Positions 1-14,722 are shown, counted from the first letter of the stretch. The stretch is DNA of 64,000 bases from Apiosordaria backusii (GCA_030549205.1 JAUKTV010000010.1:1-64000); one strand, 5' to 3'. Program-made: numbers and translations. Notes: generated by a model not told the origin, from the sequence alone.

Positions 1-2480
1 AAGCTAAGCTAATTATTAGAAGATTCTTATAGAAAGAAGGCCTGGATTTTACAGAGACCTTTATCTTTACTACTATACTACCTATTTAATATATACTACT
101 AACTATAATAGCTTTATTAAACTAAGAAATAGAGTAGATCGATTTTATAAAGGCATTTCTTAATAGCTATTTAAAAGAGAAGAATTATATAGCTATACTT
201 AAAGGCTTCTATAAGTTTTATTAAAAAGTAGACTTAACTATTAAAGCCAAGTTATATAGGTAAGGCTTTAAGCTTAAAACTAACTACATAATTTATCTTT
301 TTAAGGCCTTATATAGCTTAAAGTAGAGCCTTAAACTTTAATAAACTAAACTTATTAAGTTATTAAAAGAAGAAGGTTTTATAGTATTAATTTCTAACTT
401 TACTATCTTCTATAATCCTAAAGCTAAGATTTTTATAATAACCTATATTAATAATTATTTAATTATAAACTTTAATAAAGCCTATATTTAATAGCTTAAG
501 AAAAGCTTAAATAAGGTCTACCTAATAGAAAATAAAGGGCCAGCTTCCTTTTTTTTAAAGGTCTAAATAATAAAGAATAGGCGTCGCTTCCTTCTATAAT
601 TTAACTAAGCTTAGTATATACAGAAGGTAATTAAGACCTTTAGCTTTAAAAATAGTTGTAAAATACTAATTCTATTATAGCCTAGAATAGTAGCTTAATA
701 TAAAGACCCTAAATTAAAAGAAAGCCCTATAAGTAAGTTAAACTATATACTATTCTAGTATATAGTAAGTACTATAATATATTTAATAACTTAAATAAAG
801 CTTAATAGTAGCTTTTAAAGAGTATACAGTAACCTACTATAGTAAGCTTAAACGCTATTAAAAACCTTTTAAAGTATTTAAATAGTATAGAGAATTTAGT
901 AATTACCTACAGTTTAAATACTACTGGACTTACTAAAAAGGAAGGTAGTATAGTACCTATAGACTTTGCAGATTTAAACTTTATAGAGGACTTAAAGGAC
1001 TTAAAATCTACCTACAGCTTTATATTTAAAGTAGCTAGAGGCCCTATAAGCTAGAAATTAAAAAAGGCTAATACTATAAGCCTCTTTACTTTAAAGGCTA
1101 AAACCGACATACTTACTAAGACTATTTATAAGGTTCTATAGATTAAAAGGGTCCATAAAAAGCTAGGATATACTTTAATAGGCTCTACCTTACTATATAG
1201 TAATAATATTAGCTCTATAACTACTGCCTATAACCTAGCTCTTTACAATCATACTAAGTATATATTACTAAAATACTATTAGATTAAAGAGTAAGTTAGG
1301 GTATAATAGGTCACTATTAACTACTTAAATACTAAATAAATACTAGCTAATAGGCTAATTAAACTACTAGCCAGTTAAAAATTTAAGACCTTTATAGGTC
1401 TTCTAGGCTTAAGGAATAGGCCTATAGAGGAAAAGCTAATAGAGGAATAGATTAGAAAGCTACCCTCCCTATATTTAATTTTCCTTTATAAATTTATAAA
1501 AGTAGTTACTTAACGCTTTAAATATATAAGCCTTAACGTCTTATATACTTTGTATTTTAGTTTTTTAATTAGTTAGTTAGCTTATTAATTTTAGCTTACT
1601 ACGGTAGGCTTTAGATTTAAATCTAGGCCTATTACTTGCTATAAGTAAAAAAGGAGTATTAAACTAGGTCCCTATAAGGCCTAAGTTTATAGTAAGTAGC
1701 TGCTATTATACTATATAGTAGAAGCTTAAATAGGAAAGCCTACCTATTAGCTACCCGGTACTTTACTTTACTGTAAGGCTATTTAAAGGCCTATATCCTA
1801 TTAACCAGTAGGCTAAACTGCCTATAATTTTATATTTAAGCTACTAAAGCTTACTACTATAAGCAGTATAAGTAGCCTAACCCTAACCTTACAATAACCT
1901 ACACTTTAGGTTAAAGGTATCGGGTTTCGCAGCCCTCTTTATATAGCCGTAAGTCGATTATTAAAAAGCTGTAAACTATGCTAATTTAATTGCCTATAAG
2001 ACCTGTAGTTAACTACTGGACTGGCTAAATTGGCTAAGACTTAATAAGCCTATAGTTAAGTAGGTATATTACTACTATACTAAATTATAGGCCTATAGGC
2101 CCTGTAAGTTAGAAACTACAGTAGACTTAGTAAGTAGTTTATAAGATTTAGCAAACCTCGGAGTTAACTAAGCTATACTTTAGCCTATCTGCCTATTGGG
2201 GTATGCAAAGTACTGTACATTAGTCGGTAGGTATATAGTAAAGGTCAAGTACAAACCCTACTATAGAGATTATTATAGTGGATTTATAAAAGGCTAATAC
2301 TATAATATAATTGTTTATATACTATATTTTTATCCTACAGCACTTGCAAGGTACTGCACTCTAGTACCCCAGCACTGAGCTATAAGTATCGCACGTAAGA
2401 CTTCTGCTGCACTGTGAGCTAGTGTGTAAGTACTAATTACAGGGCCCTTAGGCCTGTAATTGGCCATACCTATTCTAATA
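1..2480. repeat. Repeat A, unit 1 (RIP-degraded, identity unknown)
   Basis: AT-rich sequence with almost no CpA or TpG and very many TpA steps, as RIP leaves behind. The stretch from about 235 to 2,480 recurs from about 2,481 onward with the same start (AACTATTAA then AAGTTATATAGG), so this is a roughly 2.25-kb tandem unit. No reading frame survives. The unit carries a telomere-like CCCTAACCCTAAC at about 1,881. Its last 140 bp or so are visibly less mutated and contain ordinary CpA/TpG. The 1,660-2,475 part returns in inverted orientation at 24,186-25,110. I cannot assign it to a transposon class; a DNA transposon, a LINE or a subtelomeric repeat are all possible. Confidence 0.6.
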
Positions 2481-4071
2481 ACTATTAAGGCTAAGTTATA
2501 TAGGTAAAGCTTTAGACTTAAAATTAACTAAATAATTTGCCTTTTTAAAGCCTTATATAGCCTAAAGTAAAGCCCTAAACTTTAATAAACTAAACTTACT
2601 AAGCTATTAAAAGAAGAGGGTTTTATAATGCTAATTTCTAACTTTACTATTTTCTATAATCCTAAGGCTAGGATTTTTATAATAACCTATATTAATAATT
2701 GTTTAATTATAGGCTTTAATAAGGCCTATATTTAATAGCTTAAAAAAAGCTTAAATAAGGTCTACTTAATAGAAAATAGAAAGCCGGCTTCCTTCTTTTT
2801 AAAGGTTTAAATAATCAAGGATAGATATTATTCCTTTCTATAGCTTAATTAAGCCTAGTATATATAGAAGGCAATTAAAACCTTTAACTTCGAAAATAGC
2901 TATAAAATACTAGTTCTATTATAGCTTAAAATAGTAACTTAATATAAAGACCTTAAATTAAAAGGAAGCCCTATAAGTAAGTTAAATTATATACTATTTT
3001 AATATATAGTAAGTACTGTAATATATTTAATAACCTAAATAAGGCTTTATATTACTTTTACAGTATAGTAGTTTTTAAAAAGTATATAATAGCCTACTAT
3101 AATAAGCCTAAATACTGTTAAAAACCTTTTAAAGTATTTAAAAAGTATAGAGAATTTAATAATTGCCTATAGCTATAATATTATTAGACTTACTAAAAAG
3201 GAAGGCACTATAGTATCTAGAGGCTTTATAAATTCAGACTTTATAGAGGACATAAAGGACTTAAAATCTACTTATAGCTTTATATTTAAAGTAGCTAGAG
3301 GCCTTATAAGCTGGAAATTAAAGAAGGCTAGTACTATAAGCCTCTTTACTTTAAAGGTTAAAACCGATATATTTTTTAAGGCTATTTATAAGGCTCTATA
3401 GATTAAGGAGGTTTATAAAAAGTTAAAGTATACTTTAGTAGACTTTACTTTACTATATAGTAATAATACTTGCTCTATAATTACTGCCTATAATCTAGCC
3501 ATTTATAATTGTACTAAGTATATATTATTAAAATACTACTAAGTTAGAAAGTAAATTAAGGTATTATAGGTTACTATTAACTACTTAAATACTAAATAAA
3601 TGCTAATTAATAGGCTAATTAAACTACTAGTTAGTTAAAAATTTAAAACCTTTATACGTCTTTTAAGCTTAAAGAATAGGCTTATAGAGGAAAGGTTAGT
3701 AGAAAAATAGATTAAAAAACCACCGTCTCTATATTGAATTTTCCTTTATAATTTAGCTTATAAAAGTAATTGCTTAACGCTTAAAATATATAGGCCTTAA
3801 CATTTTATATACTTTATATTTTAGTTTTTTAATTTGCTAGTTAATTTATTAATTTTAGCTTATTATAGTAGGCCTTAGATTTAAATCTAGGCCTATCATT
3901 TACTATAAGTAGAGAAGGGGTATTAAACTAAATCCCTATAAGGCCTAAGTTTATAGTAAGTAGCTATTACTATACTATATAGTAGAAACTTAAATAGAAA
4001 AGCTTACCTATTAACTATCTAATATTTACCTAATACTTTACTTTACTATAGGGCTATTTAAAGGCCTATAT
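2481..4071. repeat. Repeat A, unit 2, left part (split by element B)
   Basis: Second copy of the same unit, diverged from unit 1 mostly by C-to-T and G-to-A differences. It stops at 4,071, where the LTR of element B begins. It resumes at 23,055 with the sequence expected from unit 1 (CTATTAACCA-TAGGCTAAAC, matching 1,792 onward). The five bases TATAT at 4,067-4,071 are repeated at 23,055-23,059 and are the target duplication of element B. Confidence 0.65.
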
Positions 4072-4755
4072 TGTTGTGAGATTCCACACCTCTATAGGAC
4101 TTACCTAATGTCATAGTCCACTTTATACAATTCCTTAAAAGGATCTGTAACTTAGAAGCTCCTAGGAAAAGCTCCTTATCTTATTTTTACCTTTTACTAT
4201 AAGTTATATCCTATATACAATATAATTATTATATTCTTATTTCTTTTTTTATTCTTTTCTTCTTTCCTATATATAAGTATACTTAATAACCTTCTTAGCC
4301 TTAATTTCCTATATTAAATCCAGCTTTAAAAGATACCTTTATATCCTTCTTTATAAAGGAAGCTTTTATTAAGCCTTTTATTTATATACTTTCTATATTA
4401 ACTACTAAAGCTTATATAAAAAACCTTTTTAAAAAAGCTCTTTAGGAATTTCCTTTAGACTTTTTTATAAACCTTTTTATAGAACCTCCTTTAAAGCCTC
4501 TTTTAAAACCTTCCTTAAAACCTTCTTTTAAAAACCTCTTTAAAGAACCTTTATTAGAACCTCCTTTAAAATCTCTTTAAAAAGCCTTTATTAAAACCTC
4601 CTTTAAAACCTTTTTAAAGAGCCTTTTTTAGAATTTCCTCCGGAACTTTCTTAAGAATCTCTTTTAGAATCTCCTTAGGAACTTTCCTTAAGAACTTTCT
4701 TTAAAAGTCTTTTTAAAAACCTTCTACTTAAACTTCTTATTAGAAGGTTATAATA
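4072..4755 (+). repeat. 5' LTR of element B
   Basis: It begins TGTTGTGAGATTCCACACC and ends GTTATAATA. It aligns along its full length with 22,372-23,054, including the shared block of short CCTTTAAAACCT-like segments near its right end. This copy is slightly less mutated at its start (TGTTGTGAG against TATTATAAG in the right copy), which shows the direction of the RIP changes. Confidence 0.8.
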
Positions 4756-7700
4756 TTAATAATTACGATTAACCGGTTAAGTTATTAATATATTTAATTA
4801 AGATTAAACATTACTATAGTACTTTATTAGTATAATATTAATATACTTTCTATAGCCGCTTTCTACTTTATAATTATAAAGGACTATTTAAAAGCTTTTC
4901 TTTAGCTTTTAAAAATTTTCCTTTTCTATAAACACTTTATAGCTTGCTTTCTTTTTAAGGTTAAAACTAATAGAAAATAACAAGCTTATTTATTTACTTT
5001 TTATATAATAAAGGACTTCTAAACTTTAATTCTTTAATATAAGCTTTATATATATTTTATCTTTAAAGTATATAAATTGGCCTTTCTAATATTTTTAAAT
5101 AACTTCTATATCTTTTAAAAACTAAATAAAAAGCTTAAGTCCGAAGGCTTTTAAGGAAACCAATTACCGGCTTTTCCTTTATAAAATAAGGAAAAATTCC
5201 TTTCTTTTAGTATATAATACCTATTTAAATTAAGATCCCCTTTAAAGGAGCTTTTAAAGTCTATTACTTTATTTAAAAATCCGCCGGTTTTTAACCTTTT
5301 TTATATTTAAAACCTTCCTTAGCTTTATTAGTAATTTATAATACTTTCTTAAAAAGATAGGCCCTTTTTATTTATAAAGGCTATAGGGACCTTTTAAATC
5401 TTCTTTTCTTTATTAATTAAAGGGTCGATAGGAATAGATTAGGCCGATTTTAAAAAAAAGCTTTAGTATTTAGAAGAAAAGTTAATAAAAGTAAGATATA
5501 AAAAGATACCGGTAAATAGAAATAGGAATATAGAGGATATAGAAAATAACTTATTTACTTTACCTATAGCGATAGTCTTAAAAGACCTTAAATTAAACTT
5601 TATTATCTTTTTATAAGACGTTAGGATATCCTTTTATAAAATATTTACTGGTCTACCGGCCAGTTTAAACCTTATTAAAATCCTTAAGCTTCCTTTTTCT
5701 ATAGATATAAAAGGTCCTCTCCTTTTTTAAAAAAAGCCCAATTTACTACTGCTTTTTATTAATAATAATAATACTAAATAACCTTTTAAAAGTAGCTATC
5801 TTTAATATTATAGAACATTTAATACTACTATACTTTAAAAGCTTATTTTAATTAACTAACTTCTATTAAAGGCTATTATAAATAACAAACGATAGAGATC
5901 TATTCTATATATACTATTAAGCTATTAACTTAATACTATTTACAATATCCTTATTTAATAGCTATAAAGCTTTATTATTTAACTATTTAATATTAGCTTT
6001 TATAATAAATCTCTTTAAAATATTAACTAATAGTAGCTTAATTAAGCTATTAGTAGAAGTTATTATCCTTTCTATATTACTATTAGTTTAATTAATAAGT
6101 CAGAAAGATTTAATTAAATAAGTTTACTTACCTTTAAAGGACAATTTAAATAACAATCTATTTTTAAAGAAGGACAATTATTTAAAGCTTATTCTATTAA
6201 CTTATTTTTATAAGGTTTAAAAGAGTAATAAAGATTAGGGTTTTTAAACTATTTTTAATATTTAAAATCCTATAGGATTAGTAGGATAATAGTAAAAGAT
6301 AGTATATACTTTTAAGGCCTATTTAATCTTTAAAGTATCTGATTTTCTATTGAAATATTTACTATTAAAAGGATAGAACGATAAAGAATAGAAATGTTAG
6401 GATTTAATATAGAACCTATTATTAAAATAGACCGAAATACTATAGTTTATTATTACTTTAACTATAGCGATAGATTGGAATTGCCTTAATTTTCTAAAGA
6501 GGTTTATAATATAAAATACTATAGAAAGAATTGTAAAGGATATAGAAGTAAATTACCTTATTATAAATAATAAAGTAATAGTATTAAAGGATATTGCTGT
6601 CTTTATATAAATTATAGCTTAGTATTTTTAATTAAAAGTAAGGCTTAGAATTTATAAAAGATTATCCTTTTATTTATTAAGATATTGGAAATTACCTAGC
6701 CTTTTATAAAATACTAATAAGTCTTATTGGCCTTAATTAAAATAAAGTTAAATGCTTTTATTAAAGTTTATAATAATTCTTTACAATAGTAATCTATCCC
6801 TATTAAAATAAAAGGCTAGTATAAAAACCTTATATTCTATAAAAATACTACTTTAATACCTTCGGCCTATATTAAGTATACTTTTAATAAGCCTAGTATA
6901 GGATATATTAAGTACCTTTATTTAATCGACAGTTATTAAAATAATAACTTTTTATATTTAACTAATTAGAATAAGCTTAAAGGAGCTGTATAATCTAGAT
7001 CTATATAGAACTTCTATAACTTCCCTTTAAGTTTAATACTTAAGAATAAAGCCCTTTAATTAAAAGTTCTATTAGTCTTACTATTTTTAAAAGAAAAACC
7101 TATTTTATTTAAATATATAATTAATGACCTGTTATTTTTTAGACTTTATTGATAGTTTCCTTTTAATAAAGGGAAGCTTTAATATAAGAAATTCAACGTT
7201 ATAGACTATCCTTTCTTTAAGCTTTAACTTAAAAACTAACCTTTAATAAATAAGCCTATTACTATCGGTAATAAGTGTTTGATTATTTACTATAACATTT
7301 ATATATAAGTAAAGTATATATTAATTACTGTTATTTAAAAAAGCTAAGCTATACTTTTCTATACTTAATGGTCTATAATTCTTTAGGGATTAACGCTAAC
7401 TTAGTTTATCGGACTTAATATTTATAAAAAAGCCTACTTTAACGGTAAAATAGAAGTATTTAAGATAGTAAATATAATATTAAGAAGGTTTAAGATTAAT
7501 AAAAGACTAGTATATATTAAAATAGAAGGCTTCTGACTTTTCTTTTAAAAGGTAAAAAAGAAGGAAATAGTTAATTAGTTTAAGAAAAAACGTTATTTAA
7601 CTAAGATATTTAAAATAATATAGAAGGAACTTATTTACAATATTTAAAAGACCGTTCCTTTTAAGGCTATCCTATTTTTTAAAGATTAAGATTAGTATAG

Positions 7701-10079
7701 TAACCTATTCTATTAATATATACTTAAGGATAAGGCTATAAAGAATATAAAAGTATAGTATTACCTTATAATTAACTAATTAAAACGTTATTAAAGCTAT
7801 TAGGATTAAACCAAATATAGTTACCTTTAATAAAAATAAATAAGGAATTACTATAATAATATTTACTTTAAAGATTAACCTTAAAAGGATTATTAAAAAT
7901 TCAATTATAGAAAGTTTGACTACTAGACCGGCCGGTAATTTAAATATCCTTTAATTACTAAGTAATAGGAAAATAAAGACCTAAAGGTATAGTAGAATTT
8001 AAATAAACGCTTTAAGTATTAAAAGGACTTAGGAATTAACGTTATCAATATTAATAAGCCTATAATTAATTCTTTTAATAATAACTTTAAATATAGTAAT
8101 ACTAGTATATTTAAAGACAATAGTAATATCTTTAATAATAACCTTAACTTTAATAATAAAAGGAACTAAATCTATTATACTTTTAAAGTAGAAGATATTT
8201 ATATATATTTAATATTTAAAATATAATTAACCTACTGGCAATACCTTATAATATTTTAAATACTATAAGACCTACTTTATTATATAAAGGACTGCCTAGT
8301 AGCTTCTATTACCGGGAATTCTAATTAAAATATCTTCTACTTAAAAAAAGAAGGTAAGGCTTTCTTATAGAGTATAATTCTTTAAAAGCTAAGTCTTACT
8401 AATACCTTATATATACTTTCTTTTTTTCCTAACTTTAATATATTTAAGTCTATCTTCTATAATACTTTTATTTAAATAAAGGTACTTATTTTATTAACTT
8501 TAAACAGTAAAATAAAGTAAATCTATATTAATATAGAAGTTAAAAGATATACTATTATTAAAAAACTATTAAAATAAATATTAAATATTAAATAGATATT
8601 TAGTAAATCTTTTAAACTTTAAAGTATTAAGTAAGGACTATAACGAACTTTTAGTTAGGTAAAGTTTTAAATTTACTTATATAGTAAAGACTATAAAGGA
8701 TAGAAAGCAATATCCTCTATTTTAATTATAGTAAATATAGTTAAATCTTTAAAAGCTAGAATTCTATTTAATTAATCCTTTCTATAAAATTACTAAATAA
8801 ACCTTTTTCTATCTTAAAGCTATATAGAGGTTAAAGGATATTAGGGTTTAAAGGTACTATATTTTATTAAATAGGAAGGAATTAAGAAAGAAAAGGACTG
8901 GTTTAATATTAAAGCTATAAAACTAAATACTATTTAATTAAATAAAAAGAAATATTTCGTAATTAAGTACTTAAGCTTAAAGAAAGATTATATTTACTTA
9001 TTTTTAAAATTAACGGAAATATATAATGCTCTTTAATATAGAAACTACTATATTCTATACTATAATACCTTTAAAAAGCCTTTTAAAATCTATATATTTT
9101 AAAAAATAAAGACTCTATATACCGTCGCCCTTAAAAGCATTGTTAAAATATTAAAAGGATAGTTTTATATAAGGAATTACTTTATTAAATACTACTTTAA
9201 TATAGAAAAGAACTAAAGATATTTATCCTCTTTATTTTAATTAAAAGACTTTTTAGACTTTTTAAAGGAAGAAACGGTAGAAAAAATCTAAAATAAAAAT
9301 AAAAAAGAATTCTTTAATTTAAAATTTAAGCTTAATTTACTATAAAAGAAGTCGCTAAAAAATCCCTTCGATTTATTAAATAATAAAAATAAAGAAAAAA
9401 GAGAGAACTTAAAACTGCAACTTATTTTAAAAATTACTAAAGATAAAAAGGTCCTAAAGTATAGGCTTAAAAATAAAATATATATTTATAAAGATAGCCT
9501 CTTTTTTATAAATAAACTTAAAAAGTTAGTTTATAACTTTTCTACTGTTTAGAAAGATTAAAGACCGATGGACCTTTCCTTTAAATACTATATAAAAATT
9601 CAGCTTATTAATAATTAGTATAAATATAAAGTAACTTTTAAACTATACTACCTTAACTTTAAAGATTGTAATATAGTAAATAAACTATTTAATAGACTAT
9701 ACCGTTAGGGTCTTATATTTACTATTACCTTTTTAACTACTTTTAAAGCTTTAATCTTTATAGTTTACTAAACTATAAAAGGTAAAGTAAAAAGCTATTT
9801 AATTATCAACCTTTATATAATTAATTAAGTTATAATATTAGACTTTTATTTACTATCTTTTACTTATATTATTATAAAGAAGTTATAAAAAAAGGCTTAG
9901 ATTATAGTAGTTAATACTATTAAGTTCTTTTATTAATTTCTAATTGTAAAAAAAAATAGGCTAAAACTAACTATTATTTTAAAATATAAAGTAAAAGCTA
10001 TAAAGATAGCTTTTATAGATTTCTATAACTTCCTTTTATATATTTAATAGTAAATAGACTACTTTATTAAAAAAGTAGG

Positions 10080-12000
10080 ACTTACCTATTATTATACTAT
10101 ATATATTAACAATATTATTATCTTTTTAAATAATAATAAGGACTATCTTAAATATATTCGGTAAGTCTTTAAAATATTCAAAAAAATTAAACTAGGATTG
10201 TCCTTTAAAAAGTCCTTTTTAAAATATTTCTTTATTTATCTCCTTAAGTTTAAAGTAAATAGAAAAGGAATCTCTATTATCAATAAAAAAACTAAGGCCA
10301 TTTAAGATATTAAGTTTCTTACTATACTTTAGGATTTTAAAATATTTATTAAGAAGATTAAATTTCTTTATTATTTAATAAAAGGATATACTATAAAAAT
10401 AGATCCTTTATAGTAATAAAAGATAGAACTTTTAAAGGCTATTAAGATAAATAATAGTATATAGATTTTTAAAGTATAAAGAAAAGATATTATAAAGAAA
10501 CTTATATTCGAACTTACCGATAAAAAGGTAAAATCCTTTAAAGATATTAAAACTACCTTTTACTTTAAAACTGCTATTATTTACTTTAATTTAATTAAAA
10601 GACTATATATCTTTACTAATATAAGTAAGGACGGTTTTAAAGTAGTTATTTTCTATTTTAAAAAAGGATCTATATAAAATAAGGTATTTTCTTTTAACCT
10701 AATAGATATTTAACTAGTAATATACCTTAGTAAATATATTAGTATAGTTAAAAAGAATTATTAGTTAATAGAGTTTAAAATAGCTACTATAGTTTAGATA
10801 TTAAAGAAACTTTATCCTATATTAATATTTTTAAATTACCTTATTACTATTATTACCGATTATATTGCCTTTAAAGGTTTTATTATTAATATTAATATAT
10901 ATACTATAAATAGTATATAGGTAAATTAATAACTATTAATAGCTTATTTCTATTTATCTTAATACCGATTTAAAGTATAGTATATTTTAAAGAAAACTAA
11001 TATAATTACCAATAGCCTTAATTACCTTCCTAAACCTACCTTAAAATACTTTAAAATATTTACCTTCGATAATATCTATATTACCGGTTTTATAAATAAA
11101 CCAAAAGATAATAGGATCTTATAATAATATATCTGACTTTATAACTAACTATTTTATAAAGGTCTTATATTAAAAGACTATTCTTTTTACTTTTTTAAAA
11201 AGTTCGCTATTAAGTTAAAAAAAAGATATTAATAGGACTCTTACTTTAAGCTTATTATAAATAAGATCTTTAAAAAGAAGCTTAAAGAACTTTATAATTA
11301 TTATCTAGTAAATAGGCTTTTTTATTTTTAAAGACTAAAGACGTTTTAACAATTCTATATATTTAACAATTATATAAAAGACATCTTTAAGTATTACTAT
11401 AACTGTAACTTTTACTTTAAAATCTTTTAAACTTAATATTAAATTTAAAAAGCCTTCTTTATTTATAACTTTAAAAAAAGAATTATAGATTATATCTAAT
11501 GGTATTTTAAATACTAAATAAACTAAATCGACCGATAGAGGCCTATTAAAGAACTCTAGCCTATCGTTTCCTTTTTAATCCCTTTCTATACTATTGTATT
11601 TAATATTATTACCAGCCTTTTCTTATACTTTAATAAAAACTTACTTTATTAGGTTATTAAATATCCAATATTTAATATCTTTTTTATAATAACTTGCAAA
11701 TTCTTTAAAAAAGGACTAATAATCTTTAAAGTAAATTCTTATATTATTAAAACTTAAAAAAAAATCCTTTTTTAATATCTACTTATTTATAAATAAGAAG
11801 TTCCTTTTATAATTATTAATAATAAAGATCTTTAGTAAATAGGAGACTTTTAAAAGGGAATTTAAAAATAATTAAAAACGAAACTTCTTATATTTACTAT
11901 ATATTATCTTTAAACTAATAGATTGTCGGAAAGGTATAATTAAATAGTTAAGATTGCCTTTTAATTTTAAGTATAAGATTATTTTAAAGAAAATTAAATA
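10080..12000 (+). pseudogene. Remnant of element B pol (RT, RNase H and integrase region)
   Basis: Three landmarks lie in the same plus-strand frame. At about 10,099-10,125 there is a YxDD-like site now reading N-N-I-I-I-F, as expected if two GAC/GAT codons became AAC/AAT. At about 10,615 there is T-N-x-S-K-D-G, the first RNase H aspartate region. At 10,849-10,860 there is I-I-T-D followed by Y-I-A, the TDH site of Ty3/gypsy RNase H with H changed to Y. Farther right (about 11,530-11,650) a Pro- and Ser-rich stretch resembles the linker before the integrase core. Many TAA/TAG codons interrupt the frame. No intact gene is claimed. Confidence 0.6.
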
Positions 12001-13506
12001 GAGGCTATCTTCTATTTATAAACCCTATTAAATAACTAATACTTTAAAATAATTAAATGCTTTTTAAACAAACTAATTATTAAAAGGAAAATACGCTTTT
12101 TTTTAAAAAAAATAGGCAGTATCTTTAAAGAACCTTAACTCCTTTAAAATATCTTTAAATATAATATAAAGATAGCTATAAAGAAATCTATTAAGTATAT
12201 AAAAAAATAATATAATAAATATTATTAATAAAAGGAATTTACTATTAATAATTAAGTAATAATTAAGCTTTATTAAAGATACTTTGTCTTTATAGAATAT
12301 AGTTAAAAGTTAGTTTTATAATATAAAAGACCCTTTAAAATTAAAGGAAAGTACTTACTATTAATATATAAATTTAAGCTTTCTTTAAATACTAAGATTT
12401 ATTTAATTATATTTATTATATTTTTTAAAAAGATAAATGTTTTTTAAAAAAACCTCTATTAATAGGTACTTTTAAAAGCCGTTTTGGCAATTATTAAAAA
12501 TAATAACCGATATTTTAACCTTTATATAATATATAAAGTTAAGAAGATTGTATTATATAAGGATTGAAAGGAAGGAAAACGAATATATTAAGTATACTAA
12601 GTTAGATATTTTATTATATATAATATAGAGTTAGATAAGAAAGAACTAAAAGAAATAGCCTTTAAGTTTATTTAAAACTATAAAGTTAAGATTGAAAAGA
12701 AAGAAAAGTTAGTTAATAATTAGAAAAAGAATTTAAAGGCATTTCCCTTTACCTTATTACTTTAAAGGAAAGGTCGGCCTTTAAAAGTTTAAAAAGACTA
12801 ATTTACTAATCTAATATATCCTTATAATAAATCTAATCTTATATAAAAAGTAATTTAGAGAAAAACTTTAAGTAATAACTGTTATTTATTTATAAACGGT
12901 ATTTATTAGTTTTCTTTTTAAAAAGGTAAAGGTAAATAAAGAAAGGCTATATTAGTAAGGACGTTAATAGAAATATTCTTTTAAAGCTAAAAGTTAAAAG
13001 GAAAATTAAACTTTTACTTTACTTTAAGTATCTACCTTTCTTTTACTTATATTACTTTCTTTTATAAAGCTTTTTTTATAATAATCTATCTTTCCTTAAA
13101 GAAGGAAGTATTAAAAAGCTATAACCCTTACTTTAATTAAAGAAAGGACAGTATTATAAAAGTATCTTTATAATTAAACTAAATATTTACTTTAACTATT
13201 AAAAGAAAGTACTTAAATCTTTTTTATTTAATAAAGTATTTACTATTAATTAAATATTTAATTAACTGATTTAAATTCTATAAAAGTTAAAGATTAAAAC
13301 TAAAGTTACCAAATACCTTTTTTAATTAAAAAAAACCTACTTAAACCTTTAAATAATATATATCTTTATTAACTATATTAGCCTTACTTTATTTCTATAC
13401 TTTACTATAATTAAAGGTAATTGCCGATTAAAGCAAATAGCTACTTTAAAAGTCTACTTTAAAGCTTTACTTTAGCTTATAATAGTTAATTAAAAGTAAG
13501 GCCTAA

Positions 13507-13909
13507 TGTGACGAACCCCTGTACAGAACCTCTGAAAGGGATACTCGGTTGAAGGTAACTTCTGACAATTGGTTCGGTGCAGCTAAACAGTGCACAACAA
13601 GATGTCTCAATGTAAACACAAGATACCGTGAATACAAGCTGTGATTGCATACTGCGGAACTATCTACCAGCTACCTAGTTCCTCCGTATATATAGACCTG
13701 TGATTTTCCCGATCATGGTGATCATTCCGCTCTTCCCCAATGATCACAATGATCGCTATGATCCCTCTGTGCTTCCCTATTGGTTATGCTCCTGCGGTCA
13801 CTGTGTCCCTCAGTCTTATTATCCGTGCTCGCCTGGGCTGCCGTGTCCTTGTTCTGATTGGCTGGTGACCTTGCACTGCTCCACCGTTCCCGACGTTAAG
13901 GTTGTGACA
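13507..13909 (-). repeat. LTR of element C (left; 3' LTR in the pol orientation)
   Basis: 403 bp, matching 19,856-20,258 base for base as far as I can read. It contains a TATA-like TATATATAG near 13,686 and a short open frame that also occurs in the other copy. That frame is a by-product, not a gene. Confidence 0.9.
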
Positions 13910-13914
13910 CGATG

Positions 13915-13924
13915 CTCCCTCCCC
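13915..13924 (-). promoter_or_regulatory. Polypurine tract of element C
   Basis: On the minus strand this reads GGGGAGGGAG, five bases from the inner edge of the left LTR. That is where a plus-strand primer site is expected upstream of a 3' LTR. The inner edge of the right LTR has no comparable run. This sets the element's orientation right to left and agrees with pol. Confidence 0.55.
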
Positions 13925-14030
13925 AGGCCGACGTCTCGGCGGCCAAGTCCTCTTTTGCTTCTCCTTCTCTTCTCACCATTCCCAAGGCAAGTACTCCTTC
14001 TTCACCTTCTCCTTCCTACTGACGTTCGTC

Positions 14031-14722
14031 ATGTCTGACCCCTTCAGAGTTTCCAAGTCCCTGCAGACTCCTGCTCCGAACGTCAGTCAGCAACACCGTC
14101 GTCGTTTAGCTTTAGCTGCCTTTATCGATCTTGAAGGCTTCATCATCATGCCCTGCTCTTTTTGCGCCGCCCATGGCTTAACTTGTCGTCTTCATGAGCG
14201 TTCCTCTCGTTGCGGCGAGTGTGTGCGTCGGGCCCGCACCTGCGACGCGTCGGGTACTCCCACTGCCACACGTTGGTTGGTCCTCCCCCTTGTTAGTGTT
14301 CCGGCTAACCTTGTTTAGTTGAACGCCTGGTTGCCGAACACCATCGTTTGTCTTCAGCGGAGTTAGCTGCCGAACAGCGACTTCTGGACGCCCACCGTGA
14401 AGCCGAAGAGGCTACGCGCAAAGCGCAGGAAGCCGTTGCTTGCTTGTCCCGCCTTCGCCAACAGAAGCGGCACTTGTCGGAACGGGGTGCTGCCATCATT
14501 GGCGAGGTCGCGCCTACACTTGATCCCCCCGCCGTCGTTGCTCCTGGTGCCGACCTCTCCGACTGGCCCTCGGTCTTGCCTGACTGGCCGTTTCCTGACC
14601 TTGGTGCCGCTGCCCCTGCCGACGACTTATTCCTGGACCCCCAACTTCCCCTTGGTCCTTCGTCGCCCTCGGCCGCCCGGGATTCCTCCGGTGGAACTCC
14701 TCCAATTTCTCAGGGCAGTTGA
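14031..14722 (+). CDS. Zinc-motif plus coiled-coil ORF of element C, with a probable intron
   Basis: The first exon (from ATG at 14,031) encodes a Cys-rich motif, C-x2-C-x5-C then S-S-R-C-x2-C-x6-C-D, as seen in hypothetical proteins carried by fungal gypsy elements. The frame then shifts. A branch-like CTAAC at 14,305 and an acceptor TTTAG ending at 14,318 mark an intron. Both candidate donors, GTACTC (14,254) and GTTGGT (14,272), keep the frame, giving a 65- or 47-nt intron. The second exon (14,319-14,722) encodes a Glu/Ala/Arg-rich coiled coil, then an acidic Pro-rich tail ending in a Gly-Gly-Thr-Pro-rich stretch. It is convergent with pol, and its last 209 bp overlap the pol frame on the other strand. 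Function is unknown; RNA or DNA binding is only an inference from the Cys motif. Confidence 0.6.

Noticed and set aside
13910..13930. tRNA primer binding site for element C read left to right
   Set aside because: No TGG next to the LTR. Instead the complement is a polypurine tract, supporting the opposite orientation.
13700..14038. 112-codon frame in the left LTR of element C (also present at 20,049)
   Set aside because: It lies almost wholly in the LTR, has no family features, and changes at its end according to the flanking DNA.
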